Positions 1 through 12,862 of a stretch of 64,000 nucleotides of DNA are shown here, piece after piece. The translations under genes and the position numbers were made by a program. The notes under the pieces were generated by a model. That model had not been told where the DNA came from, made no database searches, and worked only from the letters and a program-made list of their open reading frames with translations. The number at the start of each line of letters is the position of its first letter. Position 1 is the stretch's first letter. The stretch covers positions 124,001-188,000 of the forward strand of contig CALPYF020000001.1 in NCBI GenBank assembly GCA_943327755.2. The letters are read 5' to 3'. This stretch comes from Deinococcus hopiensis KR-140. GTDB taxonomy: Bacteria > Deinococcota > Deinococci > Deinococcales > Deinococcaceae.

Positions 1-1
1 C

Positions 2-334
2 ATCCGCGCGGGCGGCGTGGACTTCCGCGACGCTTTCGCCCGCCTGAACGGCGGCAACATCGACCTGGAAGGTCTGTACATCCCGACCTACAAGGAAGCG
101 ACGTACAACAACCACGAGCCCCGCCGCACCCGCCGCCTGCTGCTGCACCGCGAGGAGATCGGCAAGGTCAGGCGCGGCCTGGAACAGAAAGGCCTGACGC
201 TGGTCCCGACCCGCCTGTACCAGAAGGGCAGGTTCTTCAAGGTGGAAATCGCGCTGGCGCGCGGCAAGAAATTGCACGACAAGCGCCGCGCCGAGGCCGA
301 GAAGACCGTGCGCCGGGAGCTGCGCGAACTGTGA
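2..334 (+). CDS. smpB: SsrA-binding protein SmpB, 5'-truncated by window edge
   Basis: This is the C-terminal part of SmpB, the protein partner of tmRNA that delivers SsrA to stalled ribosomes for trans-translation. The reading frame is open from base 2, so the true start lies outside the window. The visible 110 residues include the family's RHAF-like region ending in FARLNGG, the beta-barrel segment, and the basic C-terminal tail (KKLHDKR) that enters the decoding centre. The TGA stop at 332-334 overlaps the GTG of the next gene, which suggests translational coupling. The identification rests on the conserved HD(K/R)R-type tail and the domain order. Confidence 0.93.
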   Translation: MRAGGVDFRDAFARLNGGNIDLEGLYIPTYKEATYNNHEPRRTRRLLLHREEIGKVRRGLEQKGLTLVPTRLYQKGRFFKVEIALARGKKLHDKRRAEAEKTVRRELREL

Positions 335-1719
335 AGCGGCTGAACATCGGCCTGCCGGGCCGCCGCACCGCCCTGACCGCCGCTGCCGCCAGCCTGCTGC
401 TCATCGGGCTGGCCGGCGCGCAGATCGCCTTCTCGCGCCTGAACCTCGCCGGGCGCGAGGTGCAGAGCATCCAGCTGTACGGCGCGGAGTACGCCAGCCA
501 GAGCAACCTCAGCAGCCTGCTGAGCATCTCGCAGGACAGCGGCGTCGTCCGCGTGACTGGCCTGGGCCACACCCTGCTGCTGCCGCTGGACGAGGACCAG
601 CAGCGGGCCACCACCTCGTTCAACACCGTGCAGCTCGACACGCGGCGCGTCCAGGGCCGCACGGCCACGCTGGTCAACGGGAACCTGTATCTGCCGCTCG
701 ACACGCTGGCCAGCGGCCTGGGCGCCCAGTACGAGCAGGGCAAGTTCACGGTGGCCGCGCCGAAACTCCTGGGTGTCAGCAGCCGCGCCGGGCGCGACAC
801 CGACCGCGTCGTGCTGGACCTCAGCCGCGACGTCCAGATCGCCGACGAGCAGCGGGGTGACCGGATCGTCCTGACCCTCAGCGGCATCCAGGGCGACGCG
901 CGGCGCTACACCACCCGCGGCGCGTTCATGCCGAGCGTCGAGGTCGCCCGCAGCGGCGCGAACCTGACCGTCACGCTGCCCCTCCCGGCCAGCAGCGGGT
1001 ACCGGGTCTTCAAGGTCGTGCGGGGCAGCGGCGTACGGATCGTCGTGGACGCCGGGCCCGGCGTGCCCAGCAGTGCCCCGGACGTGCTGTCACGCGTGAA
1101 CTCACCGCTGATCGTGCTCGACCCGGCCGTGGTGCCCGGCGTGGGCGGTGACGTGACCCTGGAAGTCGCCCGGCAGGCCGCGGAACTGCTGAGCGCCAAG
1201 GGCTGGCAGGTGCGCCTCACGCGGGACAGCGCCGCCGCCCTGAACGGCGAGCAGATCCTGACCCTGGCCCGCCAGAGCGACGTGTACCTCGCGCTTGACC
1301 TGGGCCGCCTGCCCGGCGCCAAGCGCAGCGGCGTGACCGTGTACGAGCAGACGGGCCGCGCGGGCAGCCAGCTGATCAACACCCTGCGGGGCGGCAGCAG
1401 CGCGCCCTACAGCACGCTGGTCGTGGCCGGGGCGGGCAGCACCCGCCGCCTGGGTGAACTGCTGCGCGGCGAACTCAAGGGCGGCGGCGTGACCGCCCGG
1501 CAGCAGAGCATCAGCCGCCTGCAACGGCTCGGGGAGGCCCCGCAGGCCGCGCTGCTGCTGGAACTGGGCTGGGCGAACAACGCGCAGGACCTCGCCACGC
1601 TGGGCAGCGACGCTCGGCAGAAGATCCTGTCGGTGGCCGTGGCCCGCTCGGTCGCCACGTACCTGACCGCCCGCGCGAACAACAACGCGAACCTCAGCGT
1701 GCAGGGGGTCACCCCGTGA
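331..1719 (+). CDS. Amidase_3-fold protein with AMIN and stalk domains, predicted catalytically dead
   Basis: A 462-residue exported protein. Residues 12-30 form an N-terminal hydrophobic signal or anchor. A copper-amine-oxidase-N-like stalk domain spans about 40-145, an AMIN-like peptidoglycan/localisation domain about 148-240, and an N-acetylmuramoyl-L-alanine amidase (Amidase_3) fold about 258-448. In active enzymes the first strand ends in GHGG and is followed by a Glu zinc ligand and SIHxN. Here these positions read LDPAVVPGVGG (263-273), no Glu, and YLALDLG (319-325). Only the late Glu (LLLELGWANN, E411) is kept. It therefore probably binds cell wall or regulates an amidase rather than cleaving. 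The GTG start overlaps the smpB stop (GTGA) and its own stop overlaps the next GTG in the same way. It differs from the intact amidase that begins at 62382. Confidence 0.8.
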   Translation: MKRLNIGLPGRRTALTAAAASLLLIGLAGAQIAFSRLNLAGREVQSIQLYGAEYASQSNLSSLLSISQDSGVVRVTGLGHTLLLPLDEDQQRATTSFNTVQLDTRRVQGRTATLVNGNLYLPLDTLASGLGAQYEQGKFTVAAPKLLGVSSRAGRDTDRVVLDLSRDVQIADEQRGDRIVLTLSGIQGDARRYTTRGAFMPSVEVARSGANLTVTLPLPASSGYRVFKVVRGSGVRIVVDAGPGVPSSAPDVLSRVNSPLIVLDPAVVPGVGGDVTLEVARQAAELLSAKGWQVRLTRDSAAALNGEQILTLARQSDVYLALDLGRLPGAKRSGVTVYEQTGRAGSQLINTLRGGSSAPYSTLVVAGAGSTRRLGELLRGELKGGGVTARQQSISRLQRLGEAPQAALLLELGWANNAQDLATLGSDARQKILSVAVARSVATYLTARANNNANLSVQGVTP

Positions 1720-2267
1720 GCGTGCCCCGCAAGCTGTTCTCGCCGTTCAACGTGGTGGCCGCCGCGCTGCTCGTCGCGTCCGTCCTGGCCCTGCAGGCGG
1801 TGCAGCGCACGCCGCCCACGCCCGAGCCTCCCAAGCTGGAGCTGACCGAACGGCAGACCCTGAAGGTCAAGGTGTACTTCACGGACGCGCAGGTGCAGAC
1901 CCTGAAACCCGAGACCCGCACCGTGCAGGTGTCACGTACGAACACCCGTTCGGTCGCGCAGGCCGCCGTGGACGTCTGGGCCCGCGGGCCGTACGACCAG
2001 AGCTTCCTGGGTGTCGTGCCCACCGGCACGCCCTCGCCGAAGGTGTACCTGCGCGGGCAGCACTACTACGTGGATCTGCCCGAGGCGTACACCAAACTGC
2101 GCTACGGCGCCAGCGGCGAACGCATGCTGCTGTGCACCCTGACCCGCACCCTGATCGAGCAGAAGGGGCAGGACGTGACGTTCCTGGTCGCCGGGCAGAA
2201 CGTCGAGGCGCTGGGCCGCATGGACCTGACGCAGCCCTTCACCGCCAGTGACTGCGCCGACGAGTAA
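1716..2267 (+). CDS. GerMN-domain membrane-anchored protein
   Basis: A 183-residue protein with an uncleaved-looking N-terminal hydrophobic segment (about 11-29), a Pro-rich linker, and a GerMN domain (about 48-170). The domain pattern is KVYFTDAQ, then VDVWARGP, then YVDLPEAY and a final FLVAGQ strand. GerMN domains occur in sporulation/germination GerM and in many envelope proteins of non-sporulating bacteria; the biochemical role is unknown. The GTG start at 1716 overlaps the amidase-like stop by four bases, so the two are probably co-translated and may act together at the cell wall. smc follows after four bases. Confidence 0.8.
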   Translation: MSVPRKLFSPFNVVAAALLVASVLALQAVQRTPPTPEPPKLELTERQTLKVKVYFTDAQVQTLKPETRTVQVSRTNTRSVAQAAVDVWARGPYDQSFLGVVPTGTPSPKVYLRGQHYYVDLPEAYTKLRYGASGERMLLCTLTRTLIEQKGQDVTFLVAGQNVEALGRMDLTQPFTASDCADE

Positions 2268-2271
2268 CGGC

Positions 2272-5200
2272 ATGCTTCAGAGCGTCACCCTGCAGGGCTT
2301 CAAGAGCTTCGCTGACCGCACCCGCCTGGAGTTCGGGCCCGGCGTCAGCGCCGTCATCGGTCCAAACGGCAGCGGCAAGAGCAACGTCGTGGAGGCCATC
2401 CGCTGGGCCACCCACCAGGCCCGCGCGCGGGACCTGCGTGCCGGGCGCGGCACTGAACTGATCTTCCACGGCAGCGGCGGCAAGGCCCCACTGGGCCTGG
2501 CGGAGGTGCAGCTGGAACTCGTGACGCCCGCCGGGGAGCGCGTGAACCTCGCGCGGCGCGTGTACCGCGACGGGACCGGCGAACAGGACCTGAACGGACG
2601 CGGCGTGCGCGTGCGGGACGTGCAGGGCGCGCTGCGCGGCACCGGCCTGGGCCCCGGCGGGCTGGCCGTGATCGGGCAGGGCGAGGTCAGTGGCGTCGTG
2701 CAGGCCGAGGGCAAAACCCTGCTGGGCTACGTGCAGGAGGCCGCCGGGCTGTCCCGCGCCGTGACCGCCCGCCAGGAGACCGAAGCGCGCCTGCGCGAGG
2801 CCGACACGCACCTGGACTCGCTGCGGCTGGTGCTGAACGAACGCGAGGCCGCGCTGGAGCGGCTGGCACGAGCCGCGCAGGACGCCCGCGCCCACCGGGA
2901 CCTGAGCGGCCGGGTGCTGACGCTGGAGGACGCCCTGCGCCGCGACCGGCAGCTGACCCTGGCCCGCGAGGTCTTCGCCGCCCGCAGCGAGGCCGCCGAT
3001 CTGGAGGCCCGCAGCGCCGCCCTGGCCGCCGAGGTGCAGGCGGCCGCTACTGCTGTGGACGCCGCGCGAGACGCCGCGCAGGAGGCCCGCGCCCGCCGCG
3101 ACGCGTACGCCGGGGCGCTCGACACGCTGCGCGCCGCCCGCGACGCCGCTGCGCAGGCGCAGCGCTACCGCGCCCACCTGGACGCCGAACGGCAGACCCT
3201 GACCGCCGAACTGGACGCCCTGCCGCGCACGCCGCCCGAGCAGCCCGCCCCGGACCTGACCGCGCTGGACGCCGCGCTGACCCAGGCGCGCGCGCAGGCG
3301 GACGCCGCCGAACGCCGTGCCCGCAGCCTGGACGCCGACCTGACGCGCGCCCGCGCCCTGGCCGCCCGCGCCGCCGAGGCCGCCGCCCGCCACGACGCCA
3401 GCCGCGAGACGATCCGCGCCGAGTTCGAGCGCGCCCAGGGGAACCTGACCCAGGCCTGCGAAGCGCTGGACGCCGCGCAGGAACGCCTCGGGCACGCCCG
3501 CACCGCGCGGGAGCAGGCCGAGCAGGCGTACCTGGGTGTCCGCGACGAGCGCGAGGCCGCCACGCAGCACGAGCGGCATCTGCGCGGCGAACTGGCCCGC
3601 GTGAACGCCAGCGTCGCACCGCTGCGGCGCGAACGCGACCGGCTGGAACAGACCCTGAACTCCTACGCCCGCTACGGCGAGGGCGCCCGCAACGCCCTGC
3701 GCCTCGACCACCCGGGCATCGTCGGCTCGGTAGCGGACCTGCTGACCGTTCCCGCCGAGTACGAGGTCGCGCTGGGCGCCGCGCTGGGCCGCCGCCTGGA
3801 ACAGGTCGTCGTGAACCGGGCGGACGACGCCCGCGAGATCATCGACGAACTGAAGCGTGTGGGCGGGCGCGCGACGTTCCTGCCGCTGGACCTCATCCGC
3901 GCCCGGCCCCGCCGCGACGGCACGCTGCTGCGCGAGGACGGCGTGATCGGCAACCTCGCCGACCTGTGCCCCAGCGACCCACCCCTGGTGGCCGAGAGCA
4001 TCCTGGCCGACACCCTGGTCGTCCGCGACCTGCGCGCCGCGAACCGCATCGCCCGCGCGCACGCCAGTCGCCCCCGCCTCGTCACGCTGGACGGCGAACT
4101 CGTCGAACCCGGCGGCGCGATCACCGGGGGCCGCGCCCGCGACACCGGCAGCGGCGTCCTCGGCGACCAGCGCCGTTTCCAGGAACTCGACGCGGAACTG
4201 GAGGACGCCGACCGTCAGAGCACCCGCCTGACGGCTGAACTGAAGAAGGTCGAGGCGATCCTCGCGGGGGGGACCGAGCGGCACGCCACCCTGCTCGCCG
4301 CCCGCGAACGCGCCGCGCAGGAGGAGGCGGGCGCCGAGCGCCGCGTGACCGAACTGGGCGCGCAGACCCGCAGCCTCCAGGCGAACCACGACCGCCTCGC
4401 CGCCCGCCTGGGCCCCGACGAACCCGAACCCCTGGCACCCGGCGAGCCCCTCCCGGACGTGGACGCCCTGACCGCCAGCCTCCAGACCGCCCGGGAGAGT
4501 GCCGAGACGCACCGCGCGCAGGAACGCCACGCCGCCGAAGCGCTGGCCCTGGCGCAGCAGGCGGACGCCGCGTGGCGTGCCTACCGCACCGGCCGCGCCC
4601 GCGCCGGGGACATCCGCGCCCGCCTGGACACCAACGCCACCTCGCTGACCGCCCAGGACGCCGTGCTGGACGCTGCCCGCTCCGAGGTGACCCGCCGCGA
4701 GGCCGCCCTCGGCACCCTCGACGAGAACGAGTACGCCCGCGCCGAGTACGCCCGCGAGAAGGCCAGTCAGGACTACGCCACCCTCATCGGCACGCAGAAC
4801 AAGGCCCGCGCCCGCCTGGACGACCTGCGCCTCCTGATCGCCCGGCGTGAGGGCAGCCTCGAACCCATCCCCGACGGCTGCCTCCCGCCCGGCACGCCCC
4901 GCGAGTGGACGGCCGAACTGACCCGCACCCGCGCCGCGCTGGACGCCCTGGGGCCCGTCAACGCCCGCGCCGAGGCCGACCACGCCGCCGAGACCGAACT
5001 GCTGGAGGCCCAGCGGGCCGAACTGCACGACGCGGACGCCGCCGCGCAGGAACTCCGCGCGCACCTGGGCGAACTCCAGACCGCCGAGGAACACGCCACC
5101 CGCGCCGCCTTCGACCGCGTGAACACCGCCTTCCGCGAGTACAGCACCGAACTCCTCGGCGGACAGGGCGACCTGGAACCCGAAACCGACGACGCGGGCA

Positions 5201-5577
5201 TCCTGCGCGGCCTGCGCCTCGCCGTGCAACCCCGCGGCAAACGCACCCGCTCCATGACCCTGCTCTCCGCCGGGGAACGCACCATGGCGGGCCTGGGCTT
5301 CCTGTTCGCCCTGAACCACGCCGGTGGGGAAGGCAGCGCCGGAGGACTCCCCCTGGCCGTCCTGGACGAGGTGGACGCCCCGCTGGACGAGGCGAACATC
5401 CGCCGCTTCACCGCCTTCCTGAAGCGCTTCAGCGAACGCGGCGCGCAGTTCCTGCTCGTCACGCATCAGAAAGCCACGATGGAAGTCGCGCACGCCCTGT
5501 GGGGCGTCACCACCGACCAGACCGGCGCCAGCCGGGTCCTGAGCATCCGCCAGCACGACGACGCCCGCGCCGGATAA
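2272..5577 (+). CDS. smc: Chromosome segregation ATPase SMC
   Basis: A 1101-residue SMC, the condensin-like ATPase that with ScpA/ScpB organises and helps segregate the nucleoid. The N-terminal head has Walker A GPNGSGKSN (residues 30-38). Long Ala/Arg/Glu-rich coiled coils flank a hinge at about 480-645 (GGRATFLPL, GGAITGGRAR). The C-terminal head carries the signature LLSAGERTM and Walker B LAVLDEVDAPLDE. I chose the ATG at 2272 because it gives the canonical MLQSVTLQGFKSFADRT start. An in-frame GTG at 2248 would add eight non-conserved residues and overlap the upstream gene. It is the last gene of the smpB-led run and a terminator follows. Confidence 0.96.
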   Translation: MLQSVTLQGFKSFADRTRLEFGPGVSAVIGPNGSGKSNVVEAIRWATHQARARDLRAGRGTELIFHGSGGKAPLGLAEVQLELVTPAGERVNLARRVYRDGTGEQDLNGRGVRVRDVQGALRGTGLGPGGLAVIGQGEVSGVVQAEGKTLLGYVQEAAGLSRAVTARQETEARLREADTHLDSLRLVLNEREAALERLARAAQDARAHRDLSGRVLTLEDALRRDRQLTLAREVFAARSEAADLEARSAALAAEVQAAATAVDAARDAAQEARARRDAYAGALDTLRAARDAAAQAQRYRAHLDAERQTLTAELDALPRTPPEQPAPDLTALDAALTQARAQADAAERRARSLDADLTRARALAARAAEAAARHDASRETIRAEFERAQGNLTQACEALDAAQERLGHARTAREQAEQAYLGVRDEREAATQHERHLRGELARVNASVAPLRRERDRLEQTLNSYARYGEGARNALRLDHPGIVGSVADLLTVPAEYEVALGAALGRRLEQVVVNRADDAREIIDELKRVGGRATFLPLDLIRARPRRDGTLLREDGVIGNLADLCPSDPPLVAESILADTLVVRDLRAANRIARAHASRPRLVTLDGELVEPGGAITGGRARDTGSGVLGDQRRFQELDAELEDADRQSTRLTAELKKVEAILAGGTERHATLLAARERAAQEEAGAERRVTELGAQTRSLQANHDRLAARLGPDEPEPLAPGEPLPDVDALTASLQTARESAETHRAQERHAAEALALAQQADAAWRAYRTGRARAGDIRARLDTNATSLTAQDAVLDAARSEVTRREAALGTLDENEYARAEYAREKASQDYATLIGTQNKARARLDDLRLLIARREGSLEPIPDGCLPPGTPREWTAELTRTRAALDALGPVNARAEADHAAETELLEAQRAELHDADAAAQELRAHLGELQTAEEHATRAAFDRVNTAFREYSTELLGGQGDLEPETDDAGILRGLRLAVQPRGKRTRSMTLLSAGERTMAGLGFLFALNHAGGEGSAGGLPLAVLDEVDAPLDEANIRRFTAFLKRFSERGAQFLLVTHQKATMEVAHALWGVTTDQTGASRVLSIRQHDDARAG

Positions 5578-5596
5578 CCCCACCGTCCGACCGTCC

Positions 5597-5644
5597 AGGG
5601 GGCCGACTGTCTCGTGAACAGCGGCCCCCTGCTCCGTGTTTCTG
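5597..5644 (+). terminator. Terminator-like hairpin after smc
   Basis: AGGGGGCCG (5597-5605) pairs with CGGCCCCCT (5622-5630). An inner CTGT/ACAG pair extends the stem. A modest T-rich run follows. Confidence 0.65.
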
Positions 5645-5902
5645 TTCCCGGCCCGATCATGCCCCGCCTGAATCTGATCACGAGCTGATCACGGCCTCCC
5701 CGGCATGCTGACTTCAGACGCCACGGGGACAGCCACACCCGGCCTCCCGGACGCGTCCAGGCCGTCATCCCCACCGTTCCCTCCCCATCACCCAGAGGTT
5801 CCCACCTGCCGACACGCTGACCCGAGTTCCGCGTGCTGCCGTCCCGCACGCCCCGTCCACCCCGCGCCCCTCCGTCTTCCCGCCTCACCCCGGAGTGAAC
5901 CC
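5645..5902 (+). other. Intergenic region with tandem TGATCA sites
   Basis: No gene is supported in this stretch. It holds two TGATCA hexamers (5675-5680 and 5686-5691) separated by CGAGC, which could be a dyad operator. A CT-rich run leads to a Shine-Dalgarno GGAG eight bases before the ATG at 5903. The reading frame stays open upstream of that ATG, but those residues have no protein-like character. Confidence 0.35.
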
Positions 5903-7666
5903 ATGAAACACCTGCCCGTTCTGGCCCTGCCCGTCCTGACCCTGACCGCCCTGCTCGCCGCCTGCGGCGCCCCCACCACTCCCGCCCCGGATCAGGCCAG
6001 ACCCGACCTGACCGGCCCCGGGCCGACCCGCCCCGCCGACCTGGCCCCCGCACGCGGCGCGGTCCGCAACGTCAGCGCCCTGACCGTCAGCGACGCCTGG
6101 CGCGGCACCACCTGGCGCACCCTGAAACAGGGCGAGGGCGTCACCCTGGTCGGCGCCGACGACGCCACCAACGCCGAGAAGGGCGACACGGCCGCCACCG
6201 CCGACCTGCCCCTGCTGTGCCTGAACGTGGACGGCCGCCCCGCCCCCAAGGGCGTGGACAGCTGGGTGGGCGGCGAGGTACGACTCAGCCCCGAAGTGAA
6301 CGGCACCAGCCTGACCTCCCGCAAAGTCGCCGACCTGCTGTGCGCCACCGAGTTCGGCAGCGGCTGGCGCGTGGCGGGCACCCGCGACGGCACCGGCTGG
6401 CAGCTGCTCGCCGCCGGGCAGACCGACCCGGACACCCGCTTCTGGGTGGCCGCCGAGGACGCCCCCGCCAACCCCTGGAACAGCGACGGGGAACGCCCGG
6501 ACGCCGTCATTCCCGACACCACCCGCGTCCTGGGCGCCCTGGACCGCGCCGGACTGCTCAAGGCCAGCGAGGACGGGCGCGTCCTGGTGTTCCGCAGTGA
6601 CGCGCCCATCCTGCGCACCCTGAAAGAGGGCGCGGCCCTCGTCAGCCGCCCCGCCGACGCCGTGCCCGCCGGACTGCTGGGCCGCGTGAAGGCCCTTGAA
6701 CGCGGCGCGGACACCACCACCGTGTACACCAGCGAGGTCTCACTGGAGGAGATCATCCAGGACGGCGCGCTGGACGCCGCCGTGAAACTCGACTCCAGCA
6801 TGATCGACTTCGAACGTTCTGGCAGCGCCATCCGCGAACAGCAGTCGAAGCTCAGCGCCCAGCGGACCTTCAACTTCTTTAACTTCAGCCGCAACCCCTT
6901 CTGCCTCTACGATCACGCCGCCCGCACCCTCGGCTGCGACAACGGACAGGCCAGCGGCCTGCGCAGCCGCGTGCCTACCACGAACTATGTGACGCTGGAA
7001 GGAGAACTGAGCGCTCGCGCCGACGCCTTCGTGAACGTGAACATCCGCAGCTTCCGGCTGCAACACTTCGACATGGGCGTCATGCTGACCGAAAGTGCCC
7101 GCGCCGCGCTCTTCGCTAAGGGCTCGTACAGCTGGAGCATCGACCGGGAACTCACGCAGTGGCAGGTGGTGTTCAGCCCCATCACGTTCACCGTCGGCAT
7201 CGTGCCCGTCGTGATCACCCCTATCCTGGTCCCCACCGTCGGCGCGAACGGCCAGATCACCGCCACCCTCCAGTACGAAGCCAGCCAGTCCTTCAACGGC
7301 CGCTACGGCGTCGAGTACAACCGGGGGAGCGGCTGGAGCGGCATCAACACCAGCAGCTCGACCGTGAATGTGCCCCCCGCCCCCACCGCCACCGCCAGCG
7401 CGCAGGTCAGCACATACCTGGGCGCCAAGGGCATCCTCGCGCTGTACAGCGCCTCCACCAGCGGACCACAGGTGTTCGTGCACGCCAAACCCTATGTGGA
7501 AGGGCAGGCCAGCGGCACCTTCGGCCCCGGCCAGACCAGCTACAGCCTGTGCGCCTACGCCGGAGTGCGCGTGGACGCCGGGGCGGCCTTCCCGCTCGTC
7601 AGCAGCGCCCCCTGGCAGGCCCAGGTCCTGAACTGGCGCCAGCGGATCTACTCGCACAACTGCTGA
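5903..7666 (+). CDS. Large putative lipoprotein of unknown function
   Basis: A 587-residue protein that begins with a lipoprotein signal peptide (MKHLPVLALPVLTLTALLAAC), so Cys21 is the likely lipidation site and export to the envelope is expected. A Pro/Thr-rich linker follows. The remainder looks beta-rich, with no motif I can assign. There is a Cys pair around FCLYDHAARTLGCD, and the C-terminus (about 420-587) resembles an exported beta-sandwich. The ATG at 5903 was chosen for the signal peptide and the GGAG Shine-Dalgarno at suitable spacing. Neighbours give no functional clue. Confidence 0.75.
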   Translation: MKHLPVLALPVLTLTALLAACGAPTTPAPDQARPDLTGPGPTRPADLAPARGAVRNVSALTVSDAWRGTTWRTLKQGEGVTLVGADDATNAEKGDTAATADLPLLCLNVDGRPAPKGVDSWVGGEVRLSPEVNGTSLTSRKVADLLCATEFGSGWRVAGTRDGTGWQLLAAGQTDPDTRFWVAAEDAPANPWNSDGERPDAVIPDTTRVLGALDRAGLLKASEDGRVLVFRSDAPILRTLKEGAALVSRPADAVPAGLLGRVKALERGADTTTVYTSEVSLEEIIQDGALDAAVKLDSSMIDFERSGSAIREQQSKLSAQRTFNFFNFSRNPFCLYDHAARTLGCDNGQASGLRSRVPTTNYVTLEGELSARADAFVNVNIRSFRLQHFDMGVMLTESARAALFAKGSYSWSIDRELTQWQVVFSPITFTVGIVPVVITPILVPTVGANGQITATLQYEASQSFNGRYGVEYNRGSGWSGINTSSSTVNVPPAPTATASAQVSTYLGAKGILALYSASTSGPQVFVHAKPYVEGQASGTFGPGQTSYSLCAYAGVRVDAGAAFPLVSSAPWQAQVLNWRQRIYSHNC

Positions 7667-7722
7667 CCCCTGACCGCGCATCTGCCGCCTTACCGGGCCG
7701 CGCCGCCCGGTACACTCCGGGC

Positions 7723-8064
7723 ATGACCACGCAGACGCGCGCCGCCCGACTCGGCCAGATGCTCCTGTTCGGCCTGGGCGCCGGTCTGGGCACGGGCGCG
7801 CTGTGCGTGATGATCGGCGCTGTCCTGGCAGGCGGCCTGACCCGCTCGGGCGCCGCGACTGCCCTGGGCTGGGGCGGCCTGATCCTGACCTTCCTGGCCG
7901 GGGCGATCATCTACTCGCAGAACGGCCAGCGTCAGATCGAGACCGGCCTGCGCGCCCGCCTGGGCGAAGGGTACCGCGCGCCCGGCCTGCCCTGGGCGCA
8001 GATCCTCACCGCCCTGATCGGCGCCGGAGTGCTGTTCCTCGGGCAGTTCGCGCTGATCCGCTGA
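7723..8064 (+). CDS. Small membrane protein, unknown
   Basis: A 113-residue protein with three predicted membrane segments (about 11-37, 45-62 and 91-110) and a short charged cytoplasmic loop (QIETGLRARLGEGYR). No family is recognised. TACACT lies six bases before the ATG and there is no Shine-Dalgarno, so a leaderless transcript is likely. This promoter-start arrangement supports the gene being real. Confidence 0.7.
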   Translation: MTTQTRAARLGQMLLFGLGAGLGTGALCVMIGAVLAGGLTRSGAATALGWGGLILTFLAGAIIYSQNGQRQIETGLRARLGEGYRAPGLPWAQILTALIGAGVLFLGQFALIR

Positions 8065-8141
8065 CTGGCCTGCTACACCCCCTGCCGGGTTGCGCCATTC
8101 GTGGGATGGCCCGCCGGGGCCGGGGCGTGGCATGCTGGGGT

Positions 8142-8534
8142 ATGGACATCACGCCGACCAATTCCACGCCGCAGGAGGCGCTCAGCGCGTTCCTGACGCA
8201 CTGGCAGGGCGGGCAATATCACGCGATGGCCCTGGCGCTGCCCGCGCGCCTCTTTCCCACGCGGCGGCGCAGCGTGCGGCAGGTGCGCCGCGCGTATCCC
8301 GGCACCCTGAGCGGGTTCAGCATCCTGTCCGCGCGCGACACCGACCCGGCGGCGACGAACGTGGACGTGCAGGTGCTGTGGCGGCAGCGTGGGGGGCTGG
8401 AATTGGGCCGCGTGCGCTACCGCATGGTGTACGTGGACGACCGCGACCAGCCCATTGCGCGGCACCACCCGGGTGGGCAGTGGAAGCCGTTCGCGACGTA
8501 CACCCTCCCGGTGCCCCGCCCTCTGCGAGCGTAA
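8142..8534 (+). CDS. Hypothetical protein, 130 aa
   Basis: A cytoplasmic-looking 130-residue protein. Its amphipathic N-terminal helix (QEALSAFLTHWQGGQYHAM) is followed by beta strands, a layout like small SnoaL/NTF2-type or DUF4878-type proteins (helix, then curved sheet). I cannot assign it firmly. It is convergent with the amylase gene. No clear Shine-Dalgarno is visible. Confidence 0.65.
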   Translation: MDITPTNSTPQEALSAFLTHWQGGQYHAMALALPARLFPTRRRSVRQVRRAYPGTLSGFSILSARDTDPAATNVDVQVLWRQRGGLELGRVRYRMVYVDDRDQPIARHHPGGQWKPFATYTLPVPRPLRA

Positions 8535-8545
8535 CGGAAGCGGGG

Positions 8546-8580
8546 GAGAGGGAGCGGGCCTGCGCGGTTCGCCCCCTCTC
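8546..8580. terminator. Hairpin between convergent genes
   Basis: GAGAGGG (8546-8552) can pair with CCCTCTC (8574-8580) between the 130-aa gene and the minus-strand amylase. There is no strong T tract on either side. Confidence 0.4.
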
Positions 8581-8590
8581 TGTGGCCGGG

Positions 8591-10045
<1,455 letters not shown>

Positions 10046-10197
10046 GCCCGCATGGTATCGCTTCCAGCGCAGGGGTTGATGGTGGACGGGTGATGGTTGA
10101 AAGTTGAGAGAGGGGGTCATCCCCAGTCCCCAACATGGAACAGGGGAGAGGTCGCCCCCTCCCCCCATCCCACAACCGACAGCCCACAACCCAATCG

Positions 10198-12693
<2,496 letters not shown>

Positions 12694-12727
12694 GCTCACT
12701 CCCTTCAACCGGCAGGGAAGCGATCCC

Positions 12728-12795
12728 GGCAGCGGTTCCTGCGTTGCGCCAGCGGGAGGACAGCACGCCCACCGGCTTCACTCCAGACCGCTGCC
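12728..12795 (-). other. Structured untranslated leader of ppc
   Basis: In the 5' region of ppc, GGCAGCGGT (12728-12736) is a perfect 9-bp complement of ACCGCTGCC (12787-12795). A second imperfect pair is nested inside (GCC..GGG with CCC..GGC). No known riboswitch class is recognised. It may be a control hairpin or simply GC-rich chance pairing. Confidence 0.35.
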
Positions 12796-12819
12796 CACTG
12801 CGGGTCCTCGCTTCGCTCG

Positions 12820-12862
12820 GGTCAGTTCTCTTTCCGGAAGGACACCGTCAAGAGAGCTGACC
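12820..12862 (-). terminator. Hairpin overlapping the 3' end of ymdB
   Basis: GGTCAGTTCTCTT (12820-12832) pairs with AAGAGAGCTGACC (12850-12862), 12 of 13 bases. The second arm includes the last codons of the ymdB-like gene. It sits where a minus-strand terminator is expected but has no U tract. Confidence 0.5.

Noticed and set aside
2239..5583. Very long open frame on the minus strand opposite smc
   Set aside because: It is an antisense mirror produced by high-GC codon bias. It has no start signal or domain, while the plus strand encodes a perfect SMC.
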